From positions 1 to 64,000 of the forward strand of contig NZ_JOAP01000013.1 of NCBI RefSeq assembly GCF_000720475.1: a stretch of 64,000 nucleotides of DNA, read 5' to 3'. The stretch's first letter is position 1; every line of letters starts with the position of its first letter. This DNA comes from Streptomyces aureocirculatus (GTDB taxonomy: Bacteria > Actinomycetota > Actinomycetes > Streptomycetales > Streptomycetaceae). The notes below the pieces were generated by a model, which searched no databases, was not told the origin of the DNA, and saw only the letters and a list, made by a program, of their open reading frames with translations. A program made the translations under genes and the position numbers. Shown in pieces: positions 16,344-25,161 of this stretch.

Positions 16344-16862
16344 ATGTCTTCTTCCTCTTCTTCACCCGTCCACGCCGATGTCGTCACCAAGCGCCTCGTC
16401 CTGCGGCCCTGGACCAAAACCGAGGCCACCGCGGTCCTCGACGACACCCGGCCCCCGCACTGGGCGGACGACTTTCCCGCCGAAGGCGATCGTGTGATCG
16501 CGGGCCTCTTCGAGCAGTACCCCGACTGGCTCGGCCCCTACGGCCACCGTCTGGTCATCGAGCGCGACAGCGGCCTGGTGGTGGGCTCCATCGGCCTGTT
16601 CTGGCCGCCCAGCGAGGGCGTCCTTGAGATCGGCTACGGCATCGTGGCCTCCCGACGTGGCCGAGGATACGCCCCCGAGGCCACCCAGGCCCTCGCCGCC
16701 TTCGCCCTCGCCTTGCCAGATGTCCACACCGTGTCCGCCGACGTGGAACTGTCGAACCCGGCCTCAGTCCGAGTACTGGAGAAGGCAGGCTTCCAGCGTT
16801 GGGCGACCGGGGAGAACGTAGCCAAGTTCAGGATCTCGAACCCGGACCACGATCGGCGCTGA
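16344..16862 (+). CDS. GNAT acetyltransferase, RimJ/RimL-like
   Basis: A 172-residue N-acetyltransferase. The acetyl-CoA site is VASRRGRGYAPEATQALAAF (R/Q-x-x-G-x-G/A) about residues 103-122. The closing NPASVRVLEKAGFQRW is the usual RimJ/RimL C-terminal motif. The likely activity is acetylation of an amino group on a protein N-terminus or small molecule; substrate unknown. The ATG at 16344 follows AGGAGAG. It is monocistronic and flanked by IS remnants. Confidence 0.88.
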   Translation: MSSSSSSPVHADVVTKRLVLRPWTKTEATAVLDDTRPPHWADDFPAEGDRVIAGLFEQYPDWLGPYGHRLVIERDSGLVVGSIGLFWPPSEGVLEIGYGIVASRRGRGYAPEATQALAAFALALPDVHTVSADVELSNPASVRVLEKAGFQRWATGENVAKFRISNPDHDRR

Positions 16863-17078
16863 TCCTCGGGGTCCTGGAAGCGACACCCTCCAGGACCCCA
16901 CCCCGGTCGCTGAATGTACGTCGCCGTCAGCCCTTGCTCCGCGACGAAGCTGTGAAGGCAGAGGTCGCGAAGGACGCCGAGTTCGGCACCGTGGCGATCG
17001 TAGTGAACGGCGCCGGGCGGACATCGTCTGTGGGCCGCGAGTCGGCACGGAACACGCCCTTCGCATCGGCCCGCAGTG

Positions 17079-17714
17079 TCATGTACGAGGCGATGGGCTC
17101 CCGGACTTGTCGCTCAAGGCTCGCACTGCGGCAGGGCAGTCGGTTCTGCGGCGCCGCTTGTGGTACGCGACGGTCAGGACGGCCAGAAGCGGTCCCCAAA
17201 GGAGCAGTGGTGCGTAGCAGATGTAGAACCAGGCGGATTCCCAGCCACCTGCCTCGCCGGGGAAGTCGTCGGACAGGTCGTCGCCGCGGATCGTGGTGCC
17301 CTGGATTTCGTTGACGATGGCTAGGACGGTGAACATGAGGGTGAGGATCGTGGCTCCGAGGGCGGCTGGGACGACGGCAACTTTTGTCGGGACCCGCCGC
17401 CCGCGCAGGCGCGGGATCCAGCGCGGGAAGACCTCGCCCCAGCGGGCGATCAGGCCGATCGTGGCGAAGGCGAGAAGTTCGGAGACCGCTGAAAGCGAGG
17501 GGATGTACATCCGCTCGCCGAGGCTGATCCTGTCGTCGAAAGCCGCCGGGAGCCGCCACACGCTCGACGGCAGGACTGCAAGGGGCACCGCATATGCGGT
17601 GAGTTGAAGGCGTCGGGACACGCCTGGGGCCGGCTCGTGAGCGGCACCCCAGGCGGCGCGGAGCCGACCGGTGGGGGTGGTGATGCGATCGTTGGCACGT
17701 ATCAGCGAGGGCAC
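17079..17714 (-). CDS. Multipass membrane protein of unknown function
   Basis: A 211-residue protein starting at GTG 17714 after GAGG. Four hydrophobic segments are visible: LQLTAYAVPLAVLPSSVW (about 36-54), LLAFATIGLIARW, VAVVPAALGATILTLMFTVLA and WFYICYAPLLLWGPLLAVLTV (about 160-182), followed by a basic cytoplasmic tail (YHKRRRRTD). No catalytic motif is recognised. The 216 bp downstream to the GNAT gene shows no credible gene. Confidence 0.65.
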   Translation of the reverse strand: MPSLIRANDRITTPTGRLRAAWGAAHEPAPGVSRRLQLTAYAVPLAVLPSSVWRLPAAFDDRISLGERMYIPSLSAVSELLAFATIGLIARWGEVFPRWIPRLRGRRVPTKVAVVPAALGATILTLMFTVLAIVNEIQGTTIRGDDLSDDFPGEAGGWESAWFYICYAPLLLWGPLLAVLTVAYHKRRRRTDCPAAVRALSDKSGSPSPRT

Positions 17715-17919
17715 GTGGGATCCTCGGTTCCGGCAGACTGGAGGCTGGTCCGTTCAGTTCTTGACGATCGCAGTCCTGGGAGCGCGCGGGATCGCTCTGC
17801 GGACGGAACTCCGCTACACCGCGCGGCTGATGGCGGGTCCGGCCATGGAGTGACGGCGGGTTGATCGATGCTGATGGCCGTCTCTCTGCGGCGAGTTGAC
17901 GTTCGCCAGGGCATGGGTT

Positions 17920-18020
17920 CGTCGTCGTGGAACGTGTCGGACGGACTCCGGGAGCGGATCGCGCCGCTGCTGCCTAGCAAGGAGCGGCGGTTTCCGCCCC
18001 CGGTCGCCGGGCGCTGTCGG
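17920..18020 (+). pseudogene. IS5-type transposase N-terminal scrap
   Basis: Translation of the plus strand gives WNVSDGLRERIAPLLPSKER, the start of IS5-family transposases (usually V-SDELWERI-PLLP). The frame then loses similarity. It is unlinked to the fragment at 15905 and oppositely oriented, so it is a second remnant. The rest of the 17715-18240 gap shows no gene. Confidence 0.7.
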
Positions 18021-18244
18021 TTCGGCAGGGACCGTACGTCGAGCGGCGCGAGCTCCTCCTCAATGTCCTGATGCCGCTCGGCCTGCCCCTCCCGCCCCCA
18101 GCGGGGGTGAAGCAGCGCGCTGGCCAGGCCGCGCTCGAACAGTCAGCGTCTGAGCAGGCAGAAGGGCGGAGCGGAGCGCCGAGGTGCTGTCCGCGTTCTA
18201 CCTCGGCGGGGGTGAGAGGCGAACCCGGCCATGTCCCCATTCTA

Positions 18245-18273
18245 ATACCGGTATAGTTAGACCGGTATAGTTA
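18245..18273 (+). promoter_or_regulatory. Duplicated promoter/operator element before the methionine aminopeptidase gene
   Basis: ATACCGGTAT (18245-18254) is a perfect 10-bp palindrome. ACCGGTATAGTTA occurs twice (18247-18259 and 18261-18273), 14 bp apart. Each copy holds TATAGT, a good -10 hexamer, 25-45 bases before the ATG. The arrangement looks like two overlapping promoters or a twin operator; the local AT content is unusual for the region. Confidence 0.65.
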
Positions 18274-18296
18274 TTGGACGCATGTGAGAGGTCCCC

Positions 18297-19079
18297 ATGA
18301 TTGAGATCCTGAACTCCGCGCGGCTCGAGCGGGCGAGGGGCACCGGTGCCCTGGTCGGAGACATCCTGCACACGCTGAAGCAGCGCAGCACGGTCGGGAC
18401 GAACCTGCTGGACATCGACCAGTGGGCCAAGGAGATGATCACCGCGGCGGGAGCGCAGTCCTGCTATGTCGACTACGCGCCTTCCTTCGGGCGCGGCCCG
18501 TTCGGTCACTACATCTGCACGGCCGTCAACGACGGCGTGCTCCACGGGCGGCCCCACAACTACACCTTGGCCGACGGGGACCTGCTGACCCTCGACCTGG
18601 CCGTCGCCAGGGGCGGGGTGGCCGCGGACGCCGCGATCAGCTTCCTGGTGGGCAAGGCCAGGCCCGCGGAGAGCGTCGCGATGATCGAGACGACCGAACG
18701 GGCGCTCGCCGCCGGCATCGCCGCCGCAAGGCCGGGGGCGCGGATCGGCGACCTCTCCCACGCCATCGGGACGGTCCTCAGCGAGGCGGGCTACCCGATC
18801 AACACCGAGTTCGGAGGCCATGGCATCGGCTCGACCATGCACCAGGACCCCCACGTCGCGAACACCGGACGGCCCGGCCGCGGATACAAACTGCGCCCGG
18901 GACTGCTGCTCGCCCTGGAGCCCTGGGTCATGGCCGACACCGCCACGCTCGTCACCGACGCCGACGGGTGGACGCTGCGCAGCGCGACGGGCTGCCGGAC
19001 CGCACACAGCGAGCACACCATCGCCATCACCGACGACGGAGCCGAAATCCTCACCCTGCCCCCGCAGGCACGGCCGTAG
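18297..19079 (+). CDS. map: Methionine aminopeptidase, type I
   Basis: A 260-residue M24 metallopeptidase that removes N-terminal Met from nascent proteins. The metal-binding set is intact: Asp in LTLDLAV, Asp in AADAAISF, His in FGGHGIGSTMHQDP, Glu in LLALEPW and Glu in SEHTIAI; the substrate-side His is in VNDGVLHG. The start follows GAGAGG. Streptomyces usually carry more than one map gene, the housekeeping one sitting near secY/adk. This copy stands alone among IS scraps behind its own duplicated promoter, so it is probably an accessory copy, perhaps less inhibitor-sensitive. Confidence 0.92.
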   Translation: MIEILNSARLERARGTGALVGDILHTLKQRSTVGTNLLDIDQWAKEMITAAGAQSCYVDYAPSFGRGPFGHYICTAVNDGVLHGRPHNYTLADGDLLTLDLAVARGGVAADAAISFLVGKARPAESVAMIETTERALAAGIAAARPGARIGDLSHAIGTVLSEAGYPINTEFGGHGIGSTMHQDPHVANTGRPGRGYKLRPGLLLALEPWVMADTATLVTDADGWTLRSATGCRTAHSEHTIAITDDGAEILTLPPQARP

Positions 19080-19100
19080 CGCGTAACCGCGAGAAGCTGC

Positions 19101-19160
19101 GGCCTCGCGGTACGACTAGCTCTCCGTCCGCGCGGCCTCGCGGTACGACAAGCTCTCCGT
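19101..19160. repeat. 27-bp direct repeat, 33-bp period
   Basis: Copies at 19101-19127 and 19134-19160 differ at one base (T/A). They form the truncated 3' end of the VOC fragment on the minus strand, so the duplication arose at or after the truncation. Confidence 0.85.
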
Positions 19161-19271
19161 GGCGTGGCCGCCCGGCGGAGGCTCAGGCACGTAGCCCAGG
19201 GCCTCGGCCCAGAAAGTCACCATTCTCTGCGGATCGGGGCAGTCGATCGTCAGTTGCAGTGTCGTCCCCAT
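19116..19271 (-). pseudogene. Truncated VOC (glyoxalase/bleomycin-resistance) protein
   Basis: Only the first 51 residues of a VOC-fold protein remain: MGTTLQLTIDCPDPQRMVTF followed by WAEALGYVPEPPPGG. The usual family length is about 115-130 residues per domain. The frame ends in a duplicated sequence. Not expected to be functional. Confidence 0.75.
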
Positions 19272-19427
19272 GCTTGGAGCATCCCAGGCAGGTCTGACAG
19301 CCGCTCCACTTCCGCAACAGGCTGCAACCGGCGTACACGTACGTGCGCGGTGGAACACCCCCTCGGCATGGCCGTCACGCGCACCCCAGCCGTGCGCCCC
19401 GCGCTGCCCCCGGCCGAGGCGGCCCGT

Positions 19428-19545
19428 AGTGCGTATGCACCAGGACGCGCGAGCGGCTGGTCCCGGCGCACCAGGGGAAGACGGCGGCGGGGAACGATGC
19501 CCGGCGGGGCGCCGGAAGGAAGGGTTGGAGACGCGCGGATCTCGC
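19428..19545 (+). promoter_or_regulatory. Leader element A, upstream of the MMPL exporter, related to an element at 26578-26695
   Basis: This stretch aligns by eye, at roughly 80 percent identity, with the reverse complement of 26578-26695. Shared blocks include CACCAGGAC, GGCTGGTCC, GGCGCACCAG and GACGGCGGCGGGGAACGATG. In both places it lies just 5' of a transporter gene and in the same orientation relative to it. It may be a duplicated promoter/leader region or a relic of a shared ancestral gene start. The rest of 19272-19585 holds no gene. Confidence 0.7.
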
Positions 19546-19585
19546 GTGTTCCCCTTGCCCTGACGGTGTCTGGAGTGATCTACAG

Positions 19586-21844
19586 GTGGCGACATTTCTT
19601 TACCGGATCGGACGGTGGGCCTTCCGGCGGCGTCGGCTCGTGGGCGGTCTGTGGCTGGGAGGGTTTGTCCTTGCCATCGCCGCAGCGGCCATCGCGCCGG
19701 CCGGGGAGGAAGAGGACATCTCCATGCCCGGCACCGAATCGCAGAAGGCGTTCGACCTGCTGGACGAGCGCTTCCCCGAGAGTAACTCCCAGGGGGCCGA
19801 GGCCCGTTTGGTGTTCCGGGCCCCGGACGGGCAGCGGGTGACGGCCAGGGAGAACAAGGCGGCCGTCGAGGACACGCTCGGTTCGCTGGACGGAGGCGAT
19901 CAGGTCTCCTCGACGACCGACCCCTATGAGACCGGCGCCGTCAGCAAGGACGGCACCATCGCCTACTCCACGATCACCTACACCGCGGACGCCGTCGACC
20001 TGGACGAGTCGACGAAGAGCGCACTGGAGCGCGCCGCGAGCCAGGCCCGGGACGCGGGGCTGACCGTGGAGATCGGCGGCTCGGCCCTGGACGCGGAGGA
20101 GTCTCCGGGCGGCACCACGGAGATCATCGGCGTGGCGGTCGCGGCGGTGGTCCTTGTCGTCGCCCTCGGATCACTGGTCGCGGCCGGATTGTCACTGCTG
20201 ACCGCCTTCGTGGGCGTGGCCATCGCCTTCGGCCTGGTCTCCGCGCTCGCCGTGCCGCTGGGCCTGACGTCCACCGTCGCCATCCTGGCGCTGATGCTGG
20301 GCCTCGCGGTAGGCATCGACTACGCACTCTTCATCACCTCCCGCTACCGCGACGAGCGCGCCCGGGGCAGCGACCCGGAAGAGGCCGCGGGCCGGGCGGT
20401 GGGCACGGCCGGATCCGCCGTCGTCTTCGCCGGCGCGACCGTCTTCATCGCCCTGGTCGGCCTGGGAGTCGTCGGAATCCCCGAACTCACCAAGATGGGC
20501 ATGGGCGGCGCGGGCGCCGTGGCCCTGGCCGTACTCGTCGCACTGACCCTGACCCCGGCACTGTTCGGCTTCTTCGGCCAGAAGGTACTGTCCCGCGCCG
20601 TCCGCAAGAGCGCCCCTCCTGGCGGCGAACGCCCGCGCCCGGCGCCCACCGAGGCCGGCCGCGGTGGGCTCGGCACCCGCTGGGCACGGTTCGTGCTGCG
20701 CCGCCCGGTGGCCGTGCTGCTGACCGCCGGACTCGGTCTCGGCGCCGTCGCCCTACCGGCACTGAGCCTCGAACTCGGGCTGCCGGGAGACGAGTCCAAG
20801 TCGGTGGAGACCACCCAGCGCCGCGCCTACGACCTGCTGTCGGAAGGCTTCGGTCCCGGCTTCAACGGCCCGCTCACCGTGGTCGTGGACACATCGAAGT
20901 CCGCCGACGCCACCCGGGCCACCACGGATCTCGTAGTCAAGACCGTACGAGGAGTGGACGGGGTCGCGTCGGTCGGTGATCCGGTGCTCAGCAGGACCAA
21001 GGACACGGCCGTCCTCACCGCCGTACCGAAGACCGCGCCGAACAGCGGCGAGACCAAGGACTTGGTGCAGGCGATCCGGGGCGCGGTCTCCGACGTCGAG
21101 GCCGACACGGGCGCCGGGGTCTTCGTGACCGGCACCACCGCGATGAACATCGACATCTCCGAAGCCATGTCCGACGCCCTCATCCCCTATCTGACCGTGG
21201 TCATCGGCCTCGCGGTGCTCCTGCTGACGGTGGTGTTCCGCTCGATCCTGGTCCCGGTCAAGGCCGCGCTCGGCTTCCTGCTGTCGGTGGGTGCCGCCTT
21301 CGGTGTCCTCGTCGCCGTCTTCCAGTGGGGCTGGGCGGCAGACCTGATCGGCATCGAACAGACCGGCCCCGTCATGTCCCTGATGCCGATTCTCGTCATC
21401 GGCATCGTGTTCGGGCTCGCCATGGATTACGAGGTCTTCCTCCTCACCCGGATGCGGGAGGCCTACGTCCATGGCGCGTCCCCCGGCGAGGCGATCGTGA
21501 GCGGTTTCCGGCACAGCGGGCGCGTGGTGGCCGCGGCGGCGATCATCATGATCAGCGTGTTCGCCGGATTCATCGGCATGAGCAACCCGACCATCCAGAT
21601 GATGGGCGTCGGTCTGGCCGCCGCCGTCGCCTTCGACGCCTTCGTGGTGCGGATGGCGATCGTGCCCGCCGTCCTGGCACTGCTCGGCCACCGGGCCTGG
21701 TGGCTGCCCCGTATCCTGACCCGTGTGCTGCCGAACGTGGACATCGAGGGCGAGAAGCTGAGCCGGTACGTCCCGGCCCCCGCGACAGCGGCGGACGCGG
21801 CGGCGCCCCGGCATCCCGTCGGCCGCCACGGGCATCGGTACTGA
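19586..21844 (+). CDS. MMPL/RND-family membrane transporter
   Basis: A 752-residue inner-membrane protein of the MMPL family, which exports lipids, siderophores or drugs with proton motive force. The topology is the classic duplicated one: TM1 (20-38), a first extracytoplasmic domain (about 40-190), TMs 2-6 (IIGVAVAAVVLVVALGSL, LALMLGLAVGIDYALFITSRYRD), a cytoplasmic linker, TM7, a second loop, then TMs 8-12 (LMPILVIGIVFGLAMDYEVFL). The GIDYALF and AMDYEVF motifs carry the proton-relay Asp-Tyr pairs. It starts at GTG 19586. The histidine kinase gene follows after 7 bp, so the system may control its own exporter. Confidence 0.92.
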   Translation: MATFLYRIGRWAFRRRRLVGGLWLGGFVLAIAAAAIAPAGEEEDISMPGTESQKAFDLLDERFPESNSQGAEARLVFRAPDGQRVTARENKAAVEDTLGSLDGGDQVSSTTDPYETGAVSKDGTIAYSTITYTADAVDLDESTKSALERAASQARDAGLTVEIGGSALDAEESPGGTTEIIGVAVAAVVLVVALGSLVAAGLSLLTAFVGVAIAFGLVSALAVPLGLTSTVAILALMLGLAVGIDYALFITSRYRDERARGSDPEEAAGRAVGTAGSAVVFAGATVFIALVGLGVVGIPELTKMGMGGAGAVALAVLVALTLTPALFGFFGQKVLSRAVRKSAPPGGERPRPAPTEAGRGGLGTRWARFVLRRPVAVLLTAGLGLGAVALPALSLELGLPGDESKSVETTQRRAYDLLSEGFGPGFNGPLTVVVDTSKSADATRATTDLVVKTVRGVDGVASVGDPVLSRTKDTAVLTAVPKTAPNSGETKDLVQAIRGAVSDVEADTGAGVFVTGTTAMNIDISEAMSDALIPYLTVVIGLAVLLLTVVFRSILVPVKAALGFLLSVGAAFGVLVAVFQWGWAADLIGIEQTGPVMSLMPILVIGIVFGLAMDYEVFLLTRMREAYVHGASPGEAIVSGFRHSGRVVAAAAIIMISVFAGFIGMSNPTIQMMGVGLAAAVAFDAFVVRMAIVPAVLALLGHRAWWLPRILTRVLPNVDIEGEKLSRYVPAPATAADAAAPRHPVGRHGHRY

Positions 21845-21851
21845 GCCGGCC

Positions 21852-23222
21852 GTGACGAACAGGAGCGGCGGTGGCGGCCCGCGACCACGCGGCAGGTGGT
21901 GGCGGGAGGGTGTGATCACGGCGACGGCGTTCGCGCTCTGTCTGCTCGGCGGTGTGCTCCAGGACGACAACAGACCGCTGTCACCACCGTCCGCCGCCGC
22001 CTACTTCATCGCCGTGGTGTCCTGTGCCGTGCTGCCGCTGCGGCACCGGGCGCCGCTGGTCGCCATGGCCGTCACCGCCACGAGCGGCGTACTCGTGCTG
22101 CCCCTGGGCCTCCTGCTGAGCCCGATCATCGTGGCCCCCGCCGTGATCACCGCCTACTCTTACTCGCTCACCGCGCGCACCGAACGGCGCGCGGTGATCG
22201 CGGTGTCGCTCACCTCCGCGGCGCTGCTCGTCGCCTCCACCCCTTTGTTCGGGGACCTGTCGTGGAAGGACGCGAGCAGGGTGGGAGCGGTGGCGGTGTT
22301 CCCGCTGGTGGCCGGCGTACTCGGGCACTCGGTGCACAACCGGCGGGCCTACCTGGCGGCCGTGGAGGAGCGCGCCCAGCGGGCCGAGAAGAGCCGGGAC
22401 AGCGAGGCGCGCCGGAGAGTGGCCGAGGAACGGGTGCGCATCGCCCGGGAACTGCACGATCTCGTGGCCCATCAGATCACCCTCGCCAACGCGCAGGCCA
22501 CAGTCGCGGCCCACCTCTTCGACACCCGCCCCGAACAGACCCGCAAGAGCCTGCGGGAGCTCGTGGAGACCACCGGCAACGCGCTGGACGAACTGCGGGC
22601 CACGGTCGGCCTGTTGCGTCAGACCGGGGACGCCCCCGCGCCCGCCGAACCGGCGCCCGGCCTCTCCCGGCTTCCCACGCTCCTCGAATCCTTCCGCCGC
22701 GCGGGTCTGGAAGTGTCGGTGCACCAGGAAGGCGCGGCCAGGCCGCTGCCACCGGGACTGGACCTCACCGCCTACCGCATCATCCAGGAGGCCCTGACCA
22801 ACGTGACCAAGCACGCAGGAACCGGTAGCGCCCGGGTGCGCCTCGCCTGGAACCGCGACCGGGTGACCATCACCGTCGCCGACGACGGGAGGAGTACCCG
22901 TACGGCGTCGGCCACAGCCACGGGAACGGGCGCGGTCACGGGAGCGCATGTGTCCACGGGACCACGCGCGTCCACGGAACCTCATGCGTCCACCCTGCCC
23001 GACCGTCCGCCCGGTTACGGACTGATCGGGATGCGGGAGCGTGCCAGCGCGGTCGGTGGACACCTCTCCGCGGGCAGGCGCCCGGAGGGCGGCTTCCTCG
23101 TCTCCACCGAGCTGCCTCTCCCGCCCGCCAAGGACACGACGCGGGGGACTGACGGAGCGACAGGTGACGGAGTGACAGGTGCCGGACGAGCGGCCGACGA
23201 AGAGGCAGGGGATACGCCGTGA
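21852..23222 (+). CDS. Sensor histidine kinase, NarL/DesK-type (HisKA_3)
   Basis: A 456-residue membrane kinase with about four to five N-terminal TM segments (about 20-150), a linker coiled coil (EERAQRAEKSRDSEARRRVAEE), the phospho-acceptor motif RIARELHDLVAHQIT and a HATPase with IIQEALTNVTKHA (N box) and ADDGR (G1). Between ADDG and the GYGLIGMRERA box lies a Thr/Ala/Ser-rich insert of about 40 residues, longer than usual. It starts at GTG 21852 and overlaps the regulator gene (GTGA). Stimulus unknown; linkage to the MMPL gene suggests envelope stress or a transported compound. Confidence 0.92.
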   Translation: MTNRSGGGGPRPRGRWWREGVITATAFALCLLGGVLQDDNRPLSPPSAAAYFIAVVSCAVLPLRHRAPLVAMAVTATSGVLVLPLGLLLSPIIVAPAVITAYSYSLTARTERRAVIAVSLTSAALLVASTPLFGDLSWKDASRVGAVAVFPLVAGVLGHSVHNRRAYLAAVEERAQRAEKSRDSEARRRVAEERVRIARELHDLVAHQITLANAQATVAAHLFDTRPEQTRKSLRELVETTGNALDELRATVGLLRQTGDAPAPAEPAPGLSRLPTLLESFRRAGLEVSVHQEGAARPLPPGLDLTAYRIIQEALTNVTKHAGTGSARVRLAWNRDRVTITVADDGRSTRTASATATGTGAVTGAHVSTGPRASTEPHASTLPDRPPGYGLIGMRERASAVGGHLSAGRRPEGGFLVSTELPLPPAKDTTRGTDGATGDGVTGAGRAADEEAGDTP

Positions 23223-23914
23223 CGCTCCGAGTGCTGCTCGCCGACGACCAGGCCCTGCTGCGCGGCGCCTTCCGGATGCTGCTCGATTCCGCCGACGACA
23301 TCACCGTGGTCGGCGAGGCCGCCGACGGCAGGGAGGCGGTGCGACTCACCCGGCAACTGCGCCCGGACGTGGTGATCATGGACATTCGCATGCCCGAGGT
23401 GGACGGTCTCACCGCCACGTCGGAGATCTGCGCGGACCCGGATCTGCGGGGTACCCGCATCCTGATCCTCACCACGTACGAGACCGACGAGTACGTGGCT
23501 CAGGCGCTGCGCGCGGGAGCCGGTGGCTTCATCGGCAAGGGCATCGGGGCCGAGGACCTGCTGGCCGCCGTGCGGACGATCGCCGACGGCGACACGCTTC
23601 TGTCCCCCGCCGCGACCCGCTCCTTGGTCGCCCGCTTCCTTTCCACGCCGGACGACCCCCCGCCGCACCGCGCCGAACAACTCGCCGTGCTCACCCCGCG
23701 CGAACGCGAGATGGTGGCTCTCGTGGCGACCGGCCTGTCCAACCAGGAGATCGCCGAGCGGATGTTCCTCAGTCCCTTCACCGTACGCGCCCACGTGCAG
23801 CGCGCCATGACGAAGCTGGAGGCCCGCGACCGGGCGCAACTCGTCGTCATCGCCTACCGGACGGGCCTGGCCCACGCGGGCCCCGACGGCGGCGGCGCCG
23901 ACCGCCTTTCGTAG
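23219..23914 (+). CDS. NarL/FixJ-family response regulator
   Basis: A 231-residue regulator: receiver domain with LLADDQ, the phospho-acceptor Asp in VVIMDIRMPEVDG, Thr in LILTTYET and Lys in GFIGKGIG, then a LuxR-type HTH (LTPREREMVALVATGLSNQE, RMFLSPFTVRAHVQRAMTKL). It is translationally coupled to the kinase at 21852 and is its cognate partner. It probably binds the 19428-19585 region and perhaps the related element at 26.6 kb; this is inference. Confidence 0.95.
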   Translation: MTLRVLLADDQALLRGAFRMLLDSADDITVVGEAADGREAVRLTRQLRPDVVIMDIRMPEVDGLTATSEICADPDLRGTRILILTTYETDEYVAQALRAGAGGFIGKGIGAEDLLAAVRTIADGDTLLSPAATRSLVARFLSTPDDPPPHRAEQLAVLTPREREMVALVATGLSNQEIAERMFLSPFTVRAHVQRAMTKLEARDRAQLVVIAYRTGLAHAGPDGGGADRLS

Positions 23915-23934
23915 TCCCCGGCCGCCCCGGGTGT

Positions 23935-25161
23935 TCACAGGGCCGGGGCGAACGCGGGCAGTACAAGGGCCGAGTGAGCCGGTCGGGCCGGCGCGGAGGG
24001 CATGGTGACGAGGCCGCGCAGCCTGGTGTTGCGCTGGTCCAGGGCCCGCACCGTGGTGGGGAAGAGCGTGGCCGCACCGTTGTCGACCAGAGCCTGGTTC
24101 ATGGCGACGAACTCGCGAAGGCCGCGTTCGTAGGCGGCGAACGCCGCGGTGTGATCCCGGTGCGTGGACAGGGAGTTGGCGAGCATGTAGGCACCGGCCA
24201 GGGCAAGGCTCGAACCCTGTCCGGTGAGGAACGAGGGTGCGTACGCGGCGTCACCGACGAGCGCGACGCGCCCCCTCGACCAGCGGGGCATGCGGATCTG
24301 ACCGGCCGTGTCGAAGAACAGGTCGTCCGCGCCGCGCATGGCGTCGACCATGCCGGGGACCTCCCAGCCCGCGCCCGCGAAGGCCGCGGTGACCAGGTCC
24401 CGCTGGGCGCCGGGGTTCCGGAGGGCGTCCAACGGCGGTTCCGGGCGGTGGAAGTTCAGGAAGGCGTGCAACTCGTCGTCGTCCCCGACGGCGTAGAGGG
24501 CCGCGGCTCTCCCCGGGGTGTTCCACAGCATGAGCTCGTGGGAGAGCCCGAAGGTGTTCGGCATGGTGAAGATGGCGAAGCAGTAGCCGAGGTAGCGGTG
24601 GAACTGTCCTTCGGGGCCGAACAGGGACTCCCGGGTGTATGAGTGCATTCCGTCGGCGCCGACCACCAGGTCGAACGTACGCTGCCGCCCACTGCGGAAA
24701 GTGACGTCGACCCCACGCGCGCGCTGATCGAGGGTGTCGATGGAGTCGCCGAACAGGAATTCCACGTCGTCGCGGATCTTGGCGTGGAGGACCGCGGCCA
24801 GATCCCCACGACGCACCTCCAGGTCCTGCCCCGCGACACCGCCGTCGACAACGCGCGGGTCGAGCGAGGCGACCGTGCTGCCGTCGGCGTCGAGGAACGT
24901 GCAGCGACGCGAGTCGATGTGCGCGTCCCGCAGTTGCGGCAGTATGCCCATCCGCCGGACCACTTCCGTCGCGGTGCCGCGGATGTCGATCGGGTAACCA
25001 CCGGCGCGCAGTGCGCCCGCCTTCTCGACCACGGTGACCGCGAAGCCGGACCGGCGCAGCCAGTACGCCAGCGCGGGGCCGGAGATGCTCGCCCCGGAGA
25101 TCAGCACTGTGCGCTTCGCGCCAGTACGCACGTTCGTCGTCGGACCGTTGGGTGTGGTCAT
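23935..25161 (-). CDS. FAD-dependent monooxygenase (TetX/PHBH-like)
   Basis: A 408-residue class A flavin monooxygenase. Motifs are the dinucleotide fold VLISGASISGPALAYWL (GxGxxG variant G-A-S-I-S-G), DLVVGADGMHS (DG motif, about 155-165) and VALVGDAAYAPSFLTGQGSS (GD motif). It hydroxylates an aromatic or polyketide-like substrate with NAD(P)H and O2; relatives inactivate tetracyclines or rifamycins. It is coupled to the upstream MFS exporter (ATGA overlap), a pairing that suits self-protection or detoxification. The start at 25161 follows AAGGAG. Confidence 0.9.
   Translation of the reverse strand: MTTPNGPTTNVRTGAKRTVLISGASISGPALAYWLRRSGFAVTVVEKAGALRAGGYPIDIRGTATEVVRRMGILPQLRDAHIDSRRCTFLDADGSTVASLDPRVVDGGVAGQDLEVRRGDLAAVLHAKIRDDVEFLFGDSIDTLDQRARGVDVTFRSGRQRTFDLVVGADGMHSYTRESLFGPEGQFHRYLGYCFAIFTMPNTFGLSHELMLWNTPGRAAALYAVGDDDELHAFLNFHRPEPPLDALRNPGAQRDLVTAAFAGAGWEVPGMVDAMRGADDLFFDTAGQIRMPRWSRGRVALVGDAAYAPSFLTGQGSSLALAGAYMLANSLSTHRDHTAAFAAYERGLREFVAMNQALVDNGAATLFPTTVRALDQRNTRLRGLVTMPSAPARPAHSALVLPAFAPAL

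Noticed and set aside
16927..17085. A minus-strand short frame (FRADSRPTDDVRPAPFTTIA) downstream of the membrane-protein gene
   Set aside because: No independent start and no recognised family; it is the end of an out-of-phase reading across the membrane-protein gene.
15905..18020. A complete insertion sequence
   Set aside because: Only two unlinked, oppositely oriented transposase scraps without ends or a full catalytic triad.
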